From Neoceratodus forsteri (taxonomy: Eukaryota > Chordata > Ceratodontiformes > Ceratodontidae): a DNA stretch of 64,000 nt. Where the stretch lies: NCBI GenBank assembly GCA_016271365.2, contig CM057458.1, positions 202,650,501 to 202,714,500 of the forward strand. Direction: 5' to 3'. The notes below the pieces were generated by a model. That model was not told the DNA's origin. It searched no databases and saw only the letters and a list, made by a program, of their open reading frames with translations. Each line of letters opens with the position of its first letter. Position 1 is the first letter of the stretch. Both the position numbers and the translations under genes were made by a program. Positions 1-12,599 of this stretch are shown one piece after another.

Positions 1-780
1 ATTTGCTCAATGCTATTGTAGTTACATCATACCTTGAATTCTGTAATTCAACCCCTTGAAAGGTTTTCTAAAATACATTTCCACTTCCCCTTGGTTTTCC
101 TTTTTCTATTCTTCTGTATAGTTTATGTCTGCCTCTAACCCATACAGTACATATCTTTCTTGTCCATCTAGCATTCATTAATTTCAATGATATTTAATTC
201 TCCTAATGAACTTAATACTTATCTTTTACTGTATTTCTCATACTACTATGCTGTATGTACAGTTGTATTAACATATGTCCCTGTTTTTTTGCTGCTGTCT
301 TGGTGTTATTCTTAAACTAATATTTCCATTTGAATTGTATGTTATCATATGTAAAATTCTATTTATATTATTCTTCCTCACCATTATTTGGGATGAAGGG
401 GGTTGTATTTACACTGGTATTTTCAAAATTCCCATCACTCATCTATTTCTCAGCTGAAGTACAATTTAATTTACTTATCCTCCCCTTATAGCATGTTACT
501 CATTTATTTCTACAGATATACAGTATAACACATCTTTCTTGCATAGTCTCTCCCTTCAATTGCACTGTGGATGGGTACCCAAGGAAGTTATATCATTCTT
601 GCCTATACCGTGTCCTAAGCTATGCTGTTTTCTATTTAATTTCATTTTATTCTACTCCCTCTTCTGTTTCAGAAGAATATCTGAGAAATGTTCCCCGGAT
701 CATTTCATAGTAATGTTGCTATTCTTCTCCTGTTAAACACGAAACACATCCTCCACTACAATGAGCTACTAATCTTAACT
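1..780. other. AT-rich DNA without a recognisable gene
   Basis: The stretch is T-rich and AT-rich on the plus strand. Open frames are short and of low complexity, and I see no conserved motif, terminal repeat or poly-A tail that would assign it to a known element. Confidence 0.5.
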
Positions 781-814
781 AAAATAATGCCTCTTAATAT
801 CTGCTTTGCTTGTT

Positions 815-905
815 TGTTTTATTTATTTAACCAGAAAAAGCTAAATTGAGCAGTGGTCATTTGCAAAGAGATCCTGTAAAGTACAGATAACAATACATAA
901 AACAC
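815..905 (-). repeat. LINE 3' tail fragment, L2-type
   Basis: The plus strand reads TTTATTTATTTAACCAG followed by a segment ending in AGAGATCCTG. This is the reverse complement of the 3' end typical of L2-group LINEs (AAGNGATCTCCTGGTTAAATAAA-like). The same 3' module is seen at 61,935-62,000, where it ends a clear LINE. No coding part remains, so this is a tail-only fragment. Confidence 0.5.
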
Positions 906-1448
906 TATTATGTATTAAAAAATTGAGAACTGAAATCCTCAAACCCTGATTGGCTAGAACCAGTCACCTGACAGTACATGAATGCAATACTACCCATGGT
1001 AATCCTGGTATTTATCTTTATCACAAATTTCTATGCTATTACAGAATTTAAAAAAATTCTGGTAGCCATTTTTCCCCTTACTAAAGAAATAAGCCCCAAA
1101 CTGCAAAACATAGAACAGTGTCTCTGCTCATAGCCTACATTATGTTTCTCCTCTCTCAACCCACGAAACACAAAGAAAGGTTCATACCATTTCTAAAGAT
1201 GGCCATTTACAACAGTCAAACCCTGGATTCCAAATGGGCTTCCCTGGTAGTACCTGATCACTGTAGTGGTACCAGGTCAATATAGTGCTGCTGAAACAGC
1301 ACAGGAATAACCACACAGTGTAAAGCACAGAAACATTTAGAGTGACAGGGGTATAATAGTGATAGGGAATTACCGCTACCCCTGTTGCTGACTACAGACT
1401 GGAGGAAGGGTTAAAGAAGCCTCAGATGCTAATCCTGGTCAAGCTTCT

Positions 1449-1540
1449 CCTGTGGTGGAGTGGCTAAGGCATAGGCACCTGAGGCAGTGTGGACCTGGGA
1501 ATCAGGGTTTGATTCTCTATCCCCCCAATAGTTTTTTTTA
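1449..1540 (+). repeat. tRNA-derived SINE head
   Basis: An A-box-like GGAGTGGCTAAGGC is followed about 45 bases later by a B-box-like GGGTTTGATTCT, the spacing of a Ser/Leu-type tRNA with a long variable arm. The acceptor stem does not pair and no clear CORE domain follows, so I call it a tRNA-related SINE or tRNA pseudogene, not a working tRNA. The head resembles that of the CORE-SINE near 60,980. Confidence 0.5.
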
Positions 1541-2019
1541 TGCTACCAGAGCATAAAAAAGTTTCTCCCCTCCCAAGTTTCCCTTTATTCCCTCAGGCCA
1601 CCCCCACTCACCCCAGAGTTAAGTTTTTTAGTCCTGAAGGGTGTGGGGGTTGAGCCCCCAGGAAAAAAAATCTCAATTACAGACATTGATATGTATGGTT
1701 TGTGCTATTTTTGTTTCAGTCAGTGTTTTCACCGACTTTTCCACACATGCTATGCTACTCAAATGTTCTATTTTATGTTTAATATGTAGTGTGTGTGTAC
1801 AATCACTGATGGTGGTAGTGGGGTTGGAGACTACAAAACTACAACTACAGCATTCAGATTAGGTCAAAAGAGCTAATCAAAGCAGTAAGTTGAATCTAGT
1901 GCAGTAGGTGGAAGGAGTACCTTAGGTAACATCTACACGTTTTTTCAAATTTTGCATGGTAAAAACTGAGTATTCAGCTAATTAAACCTGGTTTAATAAT
2001 AAAATCCTGTTTTATAAGT

Positions 2020-2150
2020 GCAATAAGACATTGCTAAGTGTTGTTAGTACTGAGATACCTGCACACTCTGGGGCTAAAGACACTCGGTTCACTATGCCCC
2101 TGGGTGTGCGGTTATCTCAGTACTACTAACACCCAGCCATGTCTTATTGC
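2020..2150. repeat. Palindromic hairpin element
   Basis: The arms 2,020-2,074 and 2,096-2,150 are imperfect reverse complements (about 55 bases each, loop about 21 bases). The outer ends are GCAATAAGACA and TGTCTTATTGC. Similar outer ends (GCAATAAGGCA) and a GGGTGTG motif inside the arms occur in the hairpins at 25.4, 26.4 and 42.4 kb, so it probably belongs to one dispersed family. No coding capacity is present. Confidence 0.75.
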
Positions 2151-5110
2151 TTACATACGCATTACAAAGTAGTACATGGAATTTACAGGCAGCAGGTACA
2201 CTAGAAAATGTTAGGATGATGTGCAATAGAGACAAATAATAAAGGTGTGAAGCAGCAGTTGAGGTACAAAAAAAGGCAAGAGAGCTCAGTGACACGTGTG
2301 TTTAACAGTGCAGTGAGTTTCTAATAACAGTTTCAATGGGTAGAGGTTAAACAATGAATTTAGTTTGAGAGAGGACTATAACTTATTCCAACACATGGGG
2401 CAAGCCAGCTGAAAGCCATTTTACCATGTTTGGATGTGTCTCTAGGGACCTCTTGGAGAAGGAAATTACAAGCTCTCCAATTATACCGGTTACAGGTCCT
2501 TTGGACAAAGGAAGAGATATATGGTGTTACATTGTTTCAGAGAGCCTTATACAGTAGATCCATATGTACTGCTTTTTTAGCCTTCTGGTGATTAGGGGTG
2601 TTCATCCAACTGAGGTGTAGAGGCTGCAGTGCTGGGCTCTAGCGGGGAGCCCAGTAATAAAATGCATCACTCTATGGCATAGGACATCTAGATTTGCAAG
2701 GTGTGAGACAGCAGCACCTCTGTACACCAGATCACCAGAGACAAGGAACAGCATAAAGTGGCATTAACTAGCTTTTTGCATGCATGCATCAGTAGGGGAA
2801 TTGTGTTTATTTCTGTAATAAAAGCCTAGTCTCAGGCACAGTTCTTTGGATATATAATTGATGTGGGTGCTGAAAGACAGCTTATTGTCTAGCCAGAGTC
2901 CAAGATACAGTATTTAAACAAATATACTAGCTTTAAACTCTCCCCCAGTATGGTGAGAGTATTCAAGATAGTGGAGCTGGTAGGTTGCTTGTTGGTATGA
3001 GCGAAAACAAGAATTTTGTTTTGAGGCATTAAGAAAGAGTTTAGAGGCAAACAGTTTTAACTAAAGGGTATTGAATGCTGAGTGCAGATATTTCAGGACA
3101 TCAGATACATCATGACTGGCAGCATATACTATTGTATCACATTTGGGGACAAATCCATCCTTCCATGCCAACTCGTCTGTAAGTTAGGGGTCTGGTGTGG
3201 TGAGTTTCTGTAAATGTTTCATTTTAAAGTGATAATATTCCTCCTCCACCATCCTCCTTTGCCACACCCGTGTGCTCATGTAACCACACCCACCCAAAAA
3301 GTGAGTGGATTTGTAGAATTAAAGACTAGCTGGATCATAGGCCTTCAGGTGGATGGTGCCTGGGTTCTGATGATCTATTGCAAATGGGATTTGGATGTGA
3401 TGCAGGGTCTCACCTTGTAGGGAGCCTTTTGATAGCTGCACTGCCAGGGTGCTGCCTCACAGGGAACAGTAGATTCCTACCCACAGTGGCAGGGGACCTG
3501 ACATCATATACCACAATACCCCACACACCAATTGCAGTAATGCAGTATAAAACTCAAGGCAATAATAACAAAGGAGTCAGAAGATGCAATACTAATCAGG
3601 AAAGGTTTTATGGGGGGGATTAGATATTAATCAACCACACTCCAAAAGCAAACAAAAACACTACCCCCCCAATTCCATCAATTCATTCCTCACTGGTGTA
3701 CCAGTCCCCAAGTCCCTATAAAGCTCCCACAGTCTCCGAATGTGCATTGCAGTTTTTGGTTGCAGGTATGACGGAGATGAAGTATGGCACTGATTGATCA
3801 AATTTCTGAGTGACGTGGGTCTCAAATATAATAAAAACCTCATAAAACAAGGGATTTGGAGGTGCAGCCAACAAGCTTAGTTATATAATCTCTCAAGGAG
3901 ATGCTCTACACTCCTTCCATGAGCACTGCTAATGACTGCACAGTTCTGGCCCAAACTACCTATCTGTAAATGTCACAGAACCATGCTGTGGTTTATTCTC
4001 CTGAATACCACAGATGCAGCTGCACTGCACACTTTAGGGGACATCCTCCATGCCGATTCTGCAGGTAGACTTGGCTAAAGGTACAGGAGACCTAACGCTT
4101 TTCCTGGTCGCAAAATGTGTGGGTTATAAAGAATCCTGGTATGGTCCTGGTCAGTGCTTTTCACACCATGGGAGACTTTCTTTCACTCCTCTAAAGGCAA
4201 GTGGTCACTCAGGGCTGAAGGTGTTTCACCCTCTACAAGGAAAAATTGCCACAGCAGGATTTCCTGAAAAAAGCTGACTGATTCTCCCACAGAAGCTGAG
4301 TGATGCAATGCAGCCCCTTCATCATTGACTGAGGACAAGTGTGGCCACTAATGGCTTCAGACTCTGGTTATGTTTTATATGGTCCTAGGCAGTGAACACT
4401 ATCTGAAACTTGACCCAGAGGCTGAGGTGGAAATGTATCTTTGTATCTCTGTAGAGGGGTAAAATTAACCTGGCAGGGCACTCGGCAGCAGTCACACTTC
4501 TCATGCTCCAGGGTTCATTGGTCATGACAGCCACTAGCTAGTAAAGGGACACTCTCACTTACAGTATGTTTTCATGCCATTTTTTACTGCATTCTGAAGT
4601 CTTCTGCCCCTCTTCCTGGAGGACATTCTCCTCTGATTGGCAGGGACAGGTAAGATGAGACTTTGCTGCATCTGATTAGCTCACTAATTTTCTGGGCTTG
4701 GCTGTAACCTCTGACCCCTTCCCACAAGTCTGTGGAGCAAGAGGACAATAAAATTGGTGACCCCATGCCTTTTCAGGCATTTTTTATTCATAAAACTTTC
4801 CATTTTTGTAGAAGCTTCCAGACATAAAGATTGTACACCTCCATGGCCCTGAAGAGGAAAAAGGTCCCCCTGTATGCTGACTGAACTCCTGTTGCAGTTC
4901 CATGAGAGTGGAAAATGTATGGTGCAGCCCTTGGATCTATGAAGAGGCTGCTGTTGGCAGCAGGCTCTGGCCAGGGTCTGACTCCCAGGCAGTGAGCAAA
5001 ACATGTAAGCTTCCCATTTGGGAGGGAGGTTACACTCAATAAGTCTGGGGACTAAGTTAAGTTGGTATGGCAGATTAGGTGTTATGGGGCTTTAGACATG
5101 GATGGTCCTA
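2151..5110. other. Unassigned intergenic DNA
   Basis: I see no gene, terminal repeat or recognisable retroelement here. Open frames are short and lack domain-like motifs. A segment at 4,541 (AAAGGGACACTCTCACT) resembles the AGGGACACTGTCAACC terminal repeat of the TTAA MITE at 38.8 kb and may be a decayed end of a relative. Confidence 0.45.
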
Positions 5111-5111
5111 G

Positions 5112-5500
5112 TATATAAAAAGATCATTGGTTCATATAGTCTGCCTGTAATATCCTATCCAATCCTATCCCTGTGACCTAGTGTCTATATGGGATGTACT
5201 GTATGCCCACACTATCCACCCCCATGTTCCCTGTCTTGCTACTACCCCCGGGGAACTACCATGCCCTTATCTCTGACCCAGCTGTGTCTGAAGTAATTAA
5301 TGGCCTTGATACCCACCACCTCAGCCATGAGGTTGTTCAACAGTGAAGATACTTTCTCCATTACAAAGAACTTCCTCATGTTCCTCCTGAATTTCCCTTC
5401 TACTAGATTCCACTCATGCCTCTGGGTTCAAGATTCCATTGTTCCTTTTGAACAGTTCCTCACAGTTTACCTTATCCAATTGTCTAGGAGTCCCTAACAC
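5112..5500 (-). pseudogene. CR1/L3-type LINE 3' fragment
   Basis: The reverse strand encodes a degraded C-terminus of the CR1/L3 type (motif FRRNMRKFFV, then an MAEVVGIKAINYFRHSW-like end). It is equivalent to FRRDVRKYYFTERVVELWNS in the copy at 15.5 kb and NVRKYFFTERVVDAWNG at 52.1 kb. The extreme 3' end resembles the family's GGTTCATCTAGTCTGCC-like end. The copy is 5'-truncated and old. Confidence 0.65.
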
Positions 5501-5765
5501 AAGCTCCCCTCATGACATCTCTTGTGCTTTGTCCATTGCTTTGTTACAGTAGTAATACCAGCTAAATTAAATGCACACCCTAGGCTTATTGAGTAACAAG
5601 AGATCAGCAGTGCATCTAAAGGTTACACATTGGTATGACTTGCAAATTAGAGGGGTTTTAAATGGAGAAAGTTATGCAAACCCACCACACTGGAAGCTTA
5701 CAACTTACAGAGAGGACTGGGGCCAGAAGACAATAGGAAACAATCACTGGGGGACAAAATGTTAC

Positions 5766-6510
5766 TTAAGTAAGTAAGTAAGTACATTTTTATTTCTTTA
5801 GCACCCAATTCTGGAGACTCTGGGTGATTTATAAGAAAAAAGATGCAAAAGACATACAGAATATCAACAATAGCAATAAACAGGTCACGAACAAGTCAGT
5901 AAATTCCAAAAAATAAATATCAATAAAATAACAATATCTCAATAATAGTTGAGCAATAGCTGGCTCCCATAAGCTTCTCCGAATATATGGGCCTTCAGAC
6001 CCCGCTTGAAAGTCTTCACCGATTAAGCCTCCTTCAAGGATCTTGATAGCAAGTTCCACAGGGCTGGGCTGACCACCTCAAATGCAGGATCTCCCAAGGT
6101 TTTCAGCCTGGGCCTGGGAACTGCTGGGAGGTGCTTGGTGGTGGAGTGGAGCGAGTGCATAGGGCAGACAGGGGACAGAAGGTCACTCAGATAACAAGGG
6201 CCTGAATCATATAGGGCCCTATAGATGAGCAAGCCCATCCTGAAGTCAGTCCTCCACTTCACCGGCGGCCAGTGCAGGTCACGCAGGACCGGGGTCACAT
6301 GGCAGAACCTCAGAAGGTTTGTCAGAAACCTGGCTGCTGTGTTCTGCACCAGCTGCAGGTGACAGAGGATCCCCCCAGTGATCCCAAAGTATAAAGGGTT
6401 ACAGTGGTCTAGCCTTGATGTAACAAAGGCATGCACCATTGAGGGCAGGTCATCAGGTAGAATTAAGGCTTTGATCCAGGTGACATTCTTTAAGTAGTAA
6501 AAACCACTTC
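5766..6510 (-). pseudogene. L2-type LINE 3' fragment (RT C-terminus)
   Basis: The minus strand has an open stretch at 6,023-6,439, extendable in frame to about 6,510. It encodes the thumb and C-terminal region of an L2-clade reverse transcriptase: MVHAFVTSRLDHCN, QNTAARFLTN, TPVLRDLHWPPVKWRTDF and a WNLLSRSL end. The upstream FYYLKNVTWIKAL also fits the family. The catalytic palm is absent, so the copy is 5'-truncated. The 3' end lies at a short (TAAG)n tract near 5,767-5,783, the usual simple-repeat tail of this clade. The rest of the 3' region carries stops. Confidence 0.85.
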
Positions 6511-7609
6511 AGATAAGAGGCAGTTATAGTGAAAAAGCATGTTTAGTGTTTATTGGGGGGAAGGAATGATATTTACCCAAAGTTCATCAAATGTAGAAAG
6601 TTTGCAAATATGTTTCTGCATAATGCAGACTTGGGTGAATGTGAAGTTGAGACATTGTGCACAGCTTGTTGCAATAATTGACGAGTCCCAGTCACTGGCT
6701 ATAGCTAATGTAAGGCCCCTGTAGGGTGGACGGCCTCCCCAATTAGCTTATGGGGCAAGGAGCCTCTACCTTATACCATCACCACTGGGCTGCTATAGAT
6801 GTTTTTGGTGGCTCCTGGGTTCTTTTATCACTCAGCAGTGAGGGAGGTTCATATCCAGAGAGAAAGAAATTTGTGGTGCCTCCACTCAGAGAACATTTAC
6901 ATGGGCCTGATGACTGATCATTAAAACCCCCTGGGATGCTGTACCAATCCGTTTCCCCACCATAGTTACTCCTCCCATAGAACCTTCACAAAGGCAGCAG
7001 TTTACCCAAATTAGCAAGCATGGTATTATGGCACTTCAGTAAAGGGAGATGGCTTAACAGCAAAACCACAATTTTATTTCAGCAGCTAGCCTGAAAAAGG
7101 TTAGCACAACAAATCCCCATGTGGGGGTAGTAATGTATTACCTGGCCAATTCTTATGTACCCTTCCAGAGAAGGCCTACACAGCAACCTTGGCTGCCCTC
7201 CTAGACAGGGTTGAATTCACCATTCCAGGGCTGCCACTAACTAGTCACAACTATGCACAGCCAACCTCACCCCCACACCACAATGCAACACAGTATTGGA
7301 TGGTCTTCCTCTACTGAAGACAATTACCTTCTCCCATCTGGTGCAAAATACAGATATTAATTATTTTATGGGAGCTCCCTCATTTGCAGTTTCTGGATGC
7401 CCAGGGTAGAGTTGGTGCAGCCCTGGTGAAGTTGCCATAGGCTGACCGGCATTGGTGTATTTTTAACATAACTGGAGCAATGTGCTCAATTACAAACCCC
7501 TACCAAAGGTCATGGAGTTGCTTAAAATGGTACTGAACTTCAAGTGACTTTACCTTAGGTTCCCAGAACTATGATGTAGTTACTACTGCATGTAAGTACA
7601 CTGTAATGA

Positions 7610-7770
7610 CAGGTATGTGGTGCCATGCTAGTCTCTGGAAAATATAGTACAGTACACTTTTTTGTGGTAAAACATTTTATTTCACTAACTGAAGAATTTT
7701 ACACACGCTTTTGAGAACTCCAAGATCCCTCCATCAGGTGCAGAGGAAACTAATGAGCATTTCAGAACAT
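7610..7770 (-). repeat. Dispersed repeat tail module (unclassified)
   Basis: Read on the minus strand, the segment has a CACCTGATGGAGGGATC part, then CTCAAAAGCGTGTGTA, AATAAAA, and an AGACTAGCATGGCACC end. This order resembles a widespread non-mammalian vertebrate repeat tail (CTGAAGAAG, CGAAAGCTT, AATAAA, CTAACACGGCTACC). I recognise the general layout only and cannot name the family. Confidence 0.35.
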
Positions 7771-8518
7771 GTGCAAGAGTTTGTGGATCACAAATTGTTT
7801 AACAAAGGGGTGGGAGTGTAGGGGGAAAGCAATTTAAAGGGGAATTCAGCACTAAGAGACCCTTACCAACATGGGGTTGGTTCCAATTTACACTTTGCAT
7901 GCAAAAACATTTTTCAACATTCTGTTTACTATAGTATAGTATACTCTATCAGACTAATTATGCTGACTTCCAAGCTGCCATTTATCATAATCAGTAATCC
8001 AAGAATCTCTTTCAGCTGACATCAGAGCAGGGCTGCAACAGTGGCAGATTTACGGTAGTCTACAGTGCATGTTTAAGTGTTTATAAGCTCTGATCTGTTG
8101 TTTGCAGGCCCACTGTCCTCCCAGGGCTAAGTACAGTCACAGAGGACTACTGGAGTGTTCTGTTGGCAGCCACAGCAATTCTAAGAACCACCTATATACC
8201 ATACTGTACACATGATTCCATCATTTGTTTCGTCTCTGACTCCAGCTGAAAGAAACTGCATTCATATGTATTAGATTTTGAGGAGTGATGTGATATCAAA
8301 TGCTAATTAGACAAAAGCAATGCTGTTTTACCAAAAGAGTTTGTACAAACTTTAATCATTTCACCCAGTCGCTAAAAAGTAATTCTGCAGAACTGGCCAG
8401 TGACTTCAGATATCTCAGGCTGTGTATGGGAGGATAGTGAAATTCATATATCAAACACTGTGAACTCTCTATAGAAACTGACTGTTCTAGCTTTGAAACC
8501 AGAGGGGATGCAGACATT

Positions 8519-8585
8519 ACCCCCCCCCCATACACACACACATGCACACACACACGCAAACACACACATACACACACACGCACAC
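8519..8585. repeat. C-run and CA-rich simple repeat
   Basis: A run of nine or more C residues is followed by an imperfect (CA)n tract with interruptions (ATGC, ACGC). It generates a spurious cysteine/valine-rich frame on the minus strand. Confidence 0.85.
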
Positions 8586-9109
8586 TTGCCTATACTGATT
8601 TAGTGTATAAATTGTCAATACCATTACTCTGTAGAAACTCACGACTTCTTAAAATAACATCTCCAGACGTTCTCAGATGTTCTCTAGGCTGTGGCAAATT
8701 GGCCATTATTGTATCTTTTATAAGCACTAGACTTTACTCTTACTGTCAGATAAACATGAGTTACACTGAGCAACAGTAATCTTCAGTCTGTCTTTGTGGC
8801 TTGTTATCCAGATGCCTATGTGCCAATTACTGAAGATCACAGGTTATAGAACAACTTCACATTCCCAGAATCAATAGAAGCATTGGTGAAAAGGCAATCT
8901 TATTTTTAAATCCTGTTAGCTGGTATTGATGACCACAAGATACAAGAAATTTCAAAGAACCTAAGCACTTTTTAAGACAAATAGAACTATTTGGCAAAAC
9001 CTTGTAGGTCTTTCAAATAATTTTGCAGCACTATTCTCATCTGGATTTTAGCTAGTACATTGTTTACTGGTTCAGCATGCAGTTTAGTGAATGTGCAATG
9101 CATATGCAA

Positions 9110-9645
9110 TACAGATTTTGGTCATTCACACTTTCTGTCCCACAGGCGGGACTACCACCTTTGTGGGGTACCACAGAACATGGTTATGTGACCAGGAGAA
9201 CACTCATCTATGTGTGAGTTTTACCCCCAGAGGTGCTGTAGGGATGTGATCCACTTAGACTAAAAGTATCCTAGGGAACTACATAGGAGAGATTCCTGTA
9301 AGGAGAGAAGCGAGGCTGCCACAGGAGGTGGGGAAGTCAGTGGAGCAACAAAACCAAGTATTCCATGGATGCTGCTATACGTGCTTAAGTTGCACTTTAT
9401 TGTGGTGTAAAGTGTGAGTTACCTGTTGCCCTGACACACAACCACACAATATCCTGCTCAGTTCATTGATTCAGTGGATGACGTAGTGTATTCATCATTT
9501 TTGTGCAATGTACAGTAGATTTTGGCTGTTTGTCTGTCCCACAGCTAGGACTATCACCCTCATTGGGCACTATAGATGTCAGTGGAACATAATCCACTTA
9601 TACTAAAGTTTCCTTAGGGAAACATATAGGAGAAAGTCCTGTAAG

Positions 9646-9650
<5 letters not shown>
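9110..9650. repeat. Two direct repeats, about 395 bp apart
   Basis: The segment 9,120-9,308 recurs in diverged form at 9,515-9,648. Shared blocks in the same order include CTGTCCCACAG, GGACTA, ATCCACTTA, ACTAAA, CATAGGAGA and TCCTGTAAGGAGAGA. The second copy runs into the GA microsatellite. This is either a local tandem duplication or the two ends of an unidentified element. Confidence 0.65.

Positions 9651-9692
<42 letters not shown>
9646..9692. repeat. (GA)n microsatellite
   Basis: A near-perfect GA dinucleotide tract of about 47 bases with one interruption (GAAGAG). Confidence 0.95.
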
Positions 9693-9707
9693 ATATGACA
9701 CTAGCCA

Positions 9708-11320
9708 TATTTATTTATTTATTTAGTTTTTGTTGACTGGGTAAGTGCACTAGACAATACATTGCCTATTTTCGGGCATGACCCAGGAGGTTACAGAACA
9801 GTGGGACAACAGCAGAGCAACAATACAGTTTACAGGAGGATGGAGTACAAAGCATAACATATTGAGCATTGTCAGATTCAGTGAGTACAAATAGCACTAG
9901 AGAAACAATCTTGTAAGATACAATGAGTGCAAAAAACAATGGAGAAACAGTCAAGAGAAAACTAGTGAATGCAATTGTTCAGCCAGTAGGTTCAGAGGTA
10001 GGGGACACATACTACAATGAAAATTCTAAAGGAGTTTGAGGCCAATGTAAATAAGTAAATGTGGGGACAAACAAGGCAAAGGGCATTGGCAGTCATTTGC
10101 AACAGCAGAGTTGCTTAAGAATTTGTAAAGTGCTTTTTTGAAACACTAGTGGAACTGTGCAACTCGGAGGTGAAATGGAAGGGCATTCCAGACTTTAGGG
10201 GTGAAGTGTGCAAAGGCTTGTTCACCCATTTTGGTTGAGTATCTAGGTACAGCAGGAGTGATTGGCCACAGGAACGCAAGGGGTAAGACGGGTCCTGAGG
10301 AGTCAACAAGGCTGCGAGAGCAGCTGGTTTAGAGGACCTGATAACATTATCGATCATACAACCAAACACAAATAGGCAACAGGAGGGAGAGGATAGCTAG
10401 CCTGGTTTAGTGTACAGTGTGCAGTGGTGTGTTAACCTGGAACTGTAAAGGGCAAATCGACATTTGTTATTGTAGGAGACATTCCATTTGTCTAGAGTGG
10501 AAGCACTGGTTAGATAGTAAGGGGTGAAGTCATATAGAAGGCTAGGTATCAGGATTCACTGAGCAATTGCAAGCCTGGCAGCAGGGATAAGTGTATGCTT
10601 TATTTTATGGCCAACCCGAGATTGGTATTCACAGACTTACAGACATTAGAGATGTACTGGTTGAAGTCAAGGGCTGGGTCTAGGGTAAGACCTTGGTATT
10701 TGAATGAGTTGGTAGGAGAGAAGAAAGAGCCATCAGAGAAGCAAATGGTCAGGACATTGGGGTAGGACCTTGGCTTAGGTGAAGACCCAAAGAGCATGGA
10801 CTGGGTCTTGCTGGTGTTTAGAACAAGGCAATTTTGAATTAGTCAGGTCTGTAATTTCCCAAAATCAGTGTACAGCCAAGAGTTAATCTCAGTTAGACTT
10901 TTGGAACTGGCATAGAGTACCATATTGTCAGCATATAGGAGGGTGCAACAGTAAGATGGAACATTGGGGGCATTGTTAATAAAAATGGTGAAAAGCAGAG
11001 GGTTGAAAATGGAGTCATGAGGCACTCCTATATTGACTGTGGTTAGTGCAGCTTTAGCCTGCTTGACTTTATCAAATTGCTGCCTAGTACATAGATGGTT
11101 GGAGAACCATCTGTTTGCTGGGGGGAAAATGCCTAGGGCAGATAGTTTTGATTCAAGTAGTGAGTGGTTTACAAGATCAAAAGCATTGGTTAGATCAATA
11201 AAGACAGTGTCAGTATACATTCCCTTGTCCAAGCCCAGCTTGATATCATTACTGAATTGGGTGAGCACTTTGGAGGCTCTTATGACATGATCCAGGTCCA
11301 TCTTAGGGTGGAAATGTTAT
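9708..11320 (-). pseudogene. L2/Rex1-group LINE, 5'-truncated
   Basis: The minus strand carries broken reverse transcriptase frames. At 10,843-11,301 one sees the palm motifs VFIDLTNAFDLVNH and LLYADNMVLY, where the catalytic YADD has become YADN. At 10,600-10,797 there is the following SFKYQGLTLDPALDFNQYI segment. A C-terminal piece lies at 10,115-10,369. The endonuclease is missing. The 3' end abuts a (TATT)n tail at 9,708-9,725. The last 90 bases before the tail recur at 27,608-27,700 (ACCCAGGAGGTTACAGA), so it is the same family. It is related to the copies at 54.9 and 62 kb. Confidence 0.85.
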
Positions 11321-12599
11321 GATATTTGGCATGGAAGGAAGGAATACACTCTGTGGAAGAATCCTATGGGGATAGAAGGCCTTAGGTTACCATCCCTACA
11401 GGTTTGTTAGTATTATTACTATAATTTATTATCTGATCTCCTAAAACAGCTACATCAATGGTGCCTCAAAGCTTGAATGAGAAACAAGGACATCCCCAAA
11501 GTTACTGCGAAGAAGGCACTGCAGAGCCCAAGCTAAAATAAAACAATTCACATCACCAAAGAACTGCAGTTAGGAAGCAAATGGAAAACTAAATACTGCT
11601 TTCATGGTTTGGTAACATTAAATGAAGTCTTGACAATTTGATTGGGACAAACTTTGAAGTGCTCATTTCATCTCGCTAATCAAATTGCCAACCTCAAAGG
11701 TGTCCTAGAGTTGGTAATTTGTCTAAAGGAACCCCAAACTTAATGAAGGTAATAGTCCTGGAGGTGCCAAGGGGCCCAGCACATGGCAGCTGAGGGCACT
11801 ACAAGATCATGGAGTCCCCAGAGAAGATTAAAACAAATGGGTGCCAAGGCACCAACACTGGCCCCAGGCCAATGTGGGGCTGTAACGGATATACTGAAGG
11901 GTGCCACAAAGTTCAGTCAGAATAACTAAAGAAACCCTCAGCTCAGTGAGAGTTCCACCCTGAAGAATGAAAGGACATGGATCAACTAAAAGAAAAAAGG
12001 GAGAAGGGGTTCACCTATGGAAAATTTAATGGAATCAAAGCAGTGATCAAGCAAAGGGAATCAGATACAGATTAAGAGCTTGTCTGAACTACTGTAGATA
12101 CATATATGGAGCACAGAAAGGTGCTATAAATTTGGACTAAAGACATAACTCAGACTACAGGCACAATTTGGGCTATAGGTAGAGACCCATGTTTTTCTTA
12201 AATAAGAAATAACAAAAACGTCAAGGTATAAAAATAAATAAAATTTAAACAAGCATGTGAAAAAAGTAAAAACAAATGCTTGTTTTGGGGCAAAAACCAA
12301 ACAAATGCTTGCAGCAGTTGTTGTTTAGGCTTCATTGTTACCACAGAGATAGTCTGCAAGGAAGCGGCAGTAGAATTGTCTTATTTTCCAAACCTTTCAA
12401 GACCATAACATAATGCTGCTTAATACAATGTAGTGTACTAGGAATGTGATTTCTAGAGTGTGTAAGGTAATTTTGTGGTATTTTATGAATGTAACTGTGA
12501 TAACAAAAAATAAAACTACATTTTCAATGAATAAAAAGAAATAACAAGAAATTCCAGAAAAATAAAAATAAAAATGATAAAAAATAAAAATAATTTCAT
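11321..12599. other. Unassigned DNA, A-rich at the right end
   Basis: I see no gene. From about 12,220 to 12,600 the plus strand is strongly A-rich (AAAATAAAAATAA-type runs), possibly a decayed retroelement tail, but no body is recognisable upstream. Confidence 0.4.

Larger units (their letters stand above)
6511..9105. other. Unassigned intergenic DNA
   Basis: Apart from the repeat module at 7.6 kb and the CA-rich tract at 8.5 kb, I see no gene or recognisable element here. Confidence 0.45.

Noticed and set aside
1449..1540. A possible functional tRNA-Ser or tRNA-Leu gene
   Set aside because: The acceptor and anticodon stems do not pair properly and no terminator T-run follows at the right distance. 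A SINE head is more likely.
8356..8583. A cysteine/valine-rich minus-strand frame
   Set aside because: It is a translation of the imperfect CA microsatellite.
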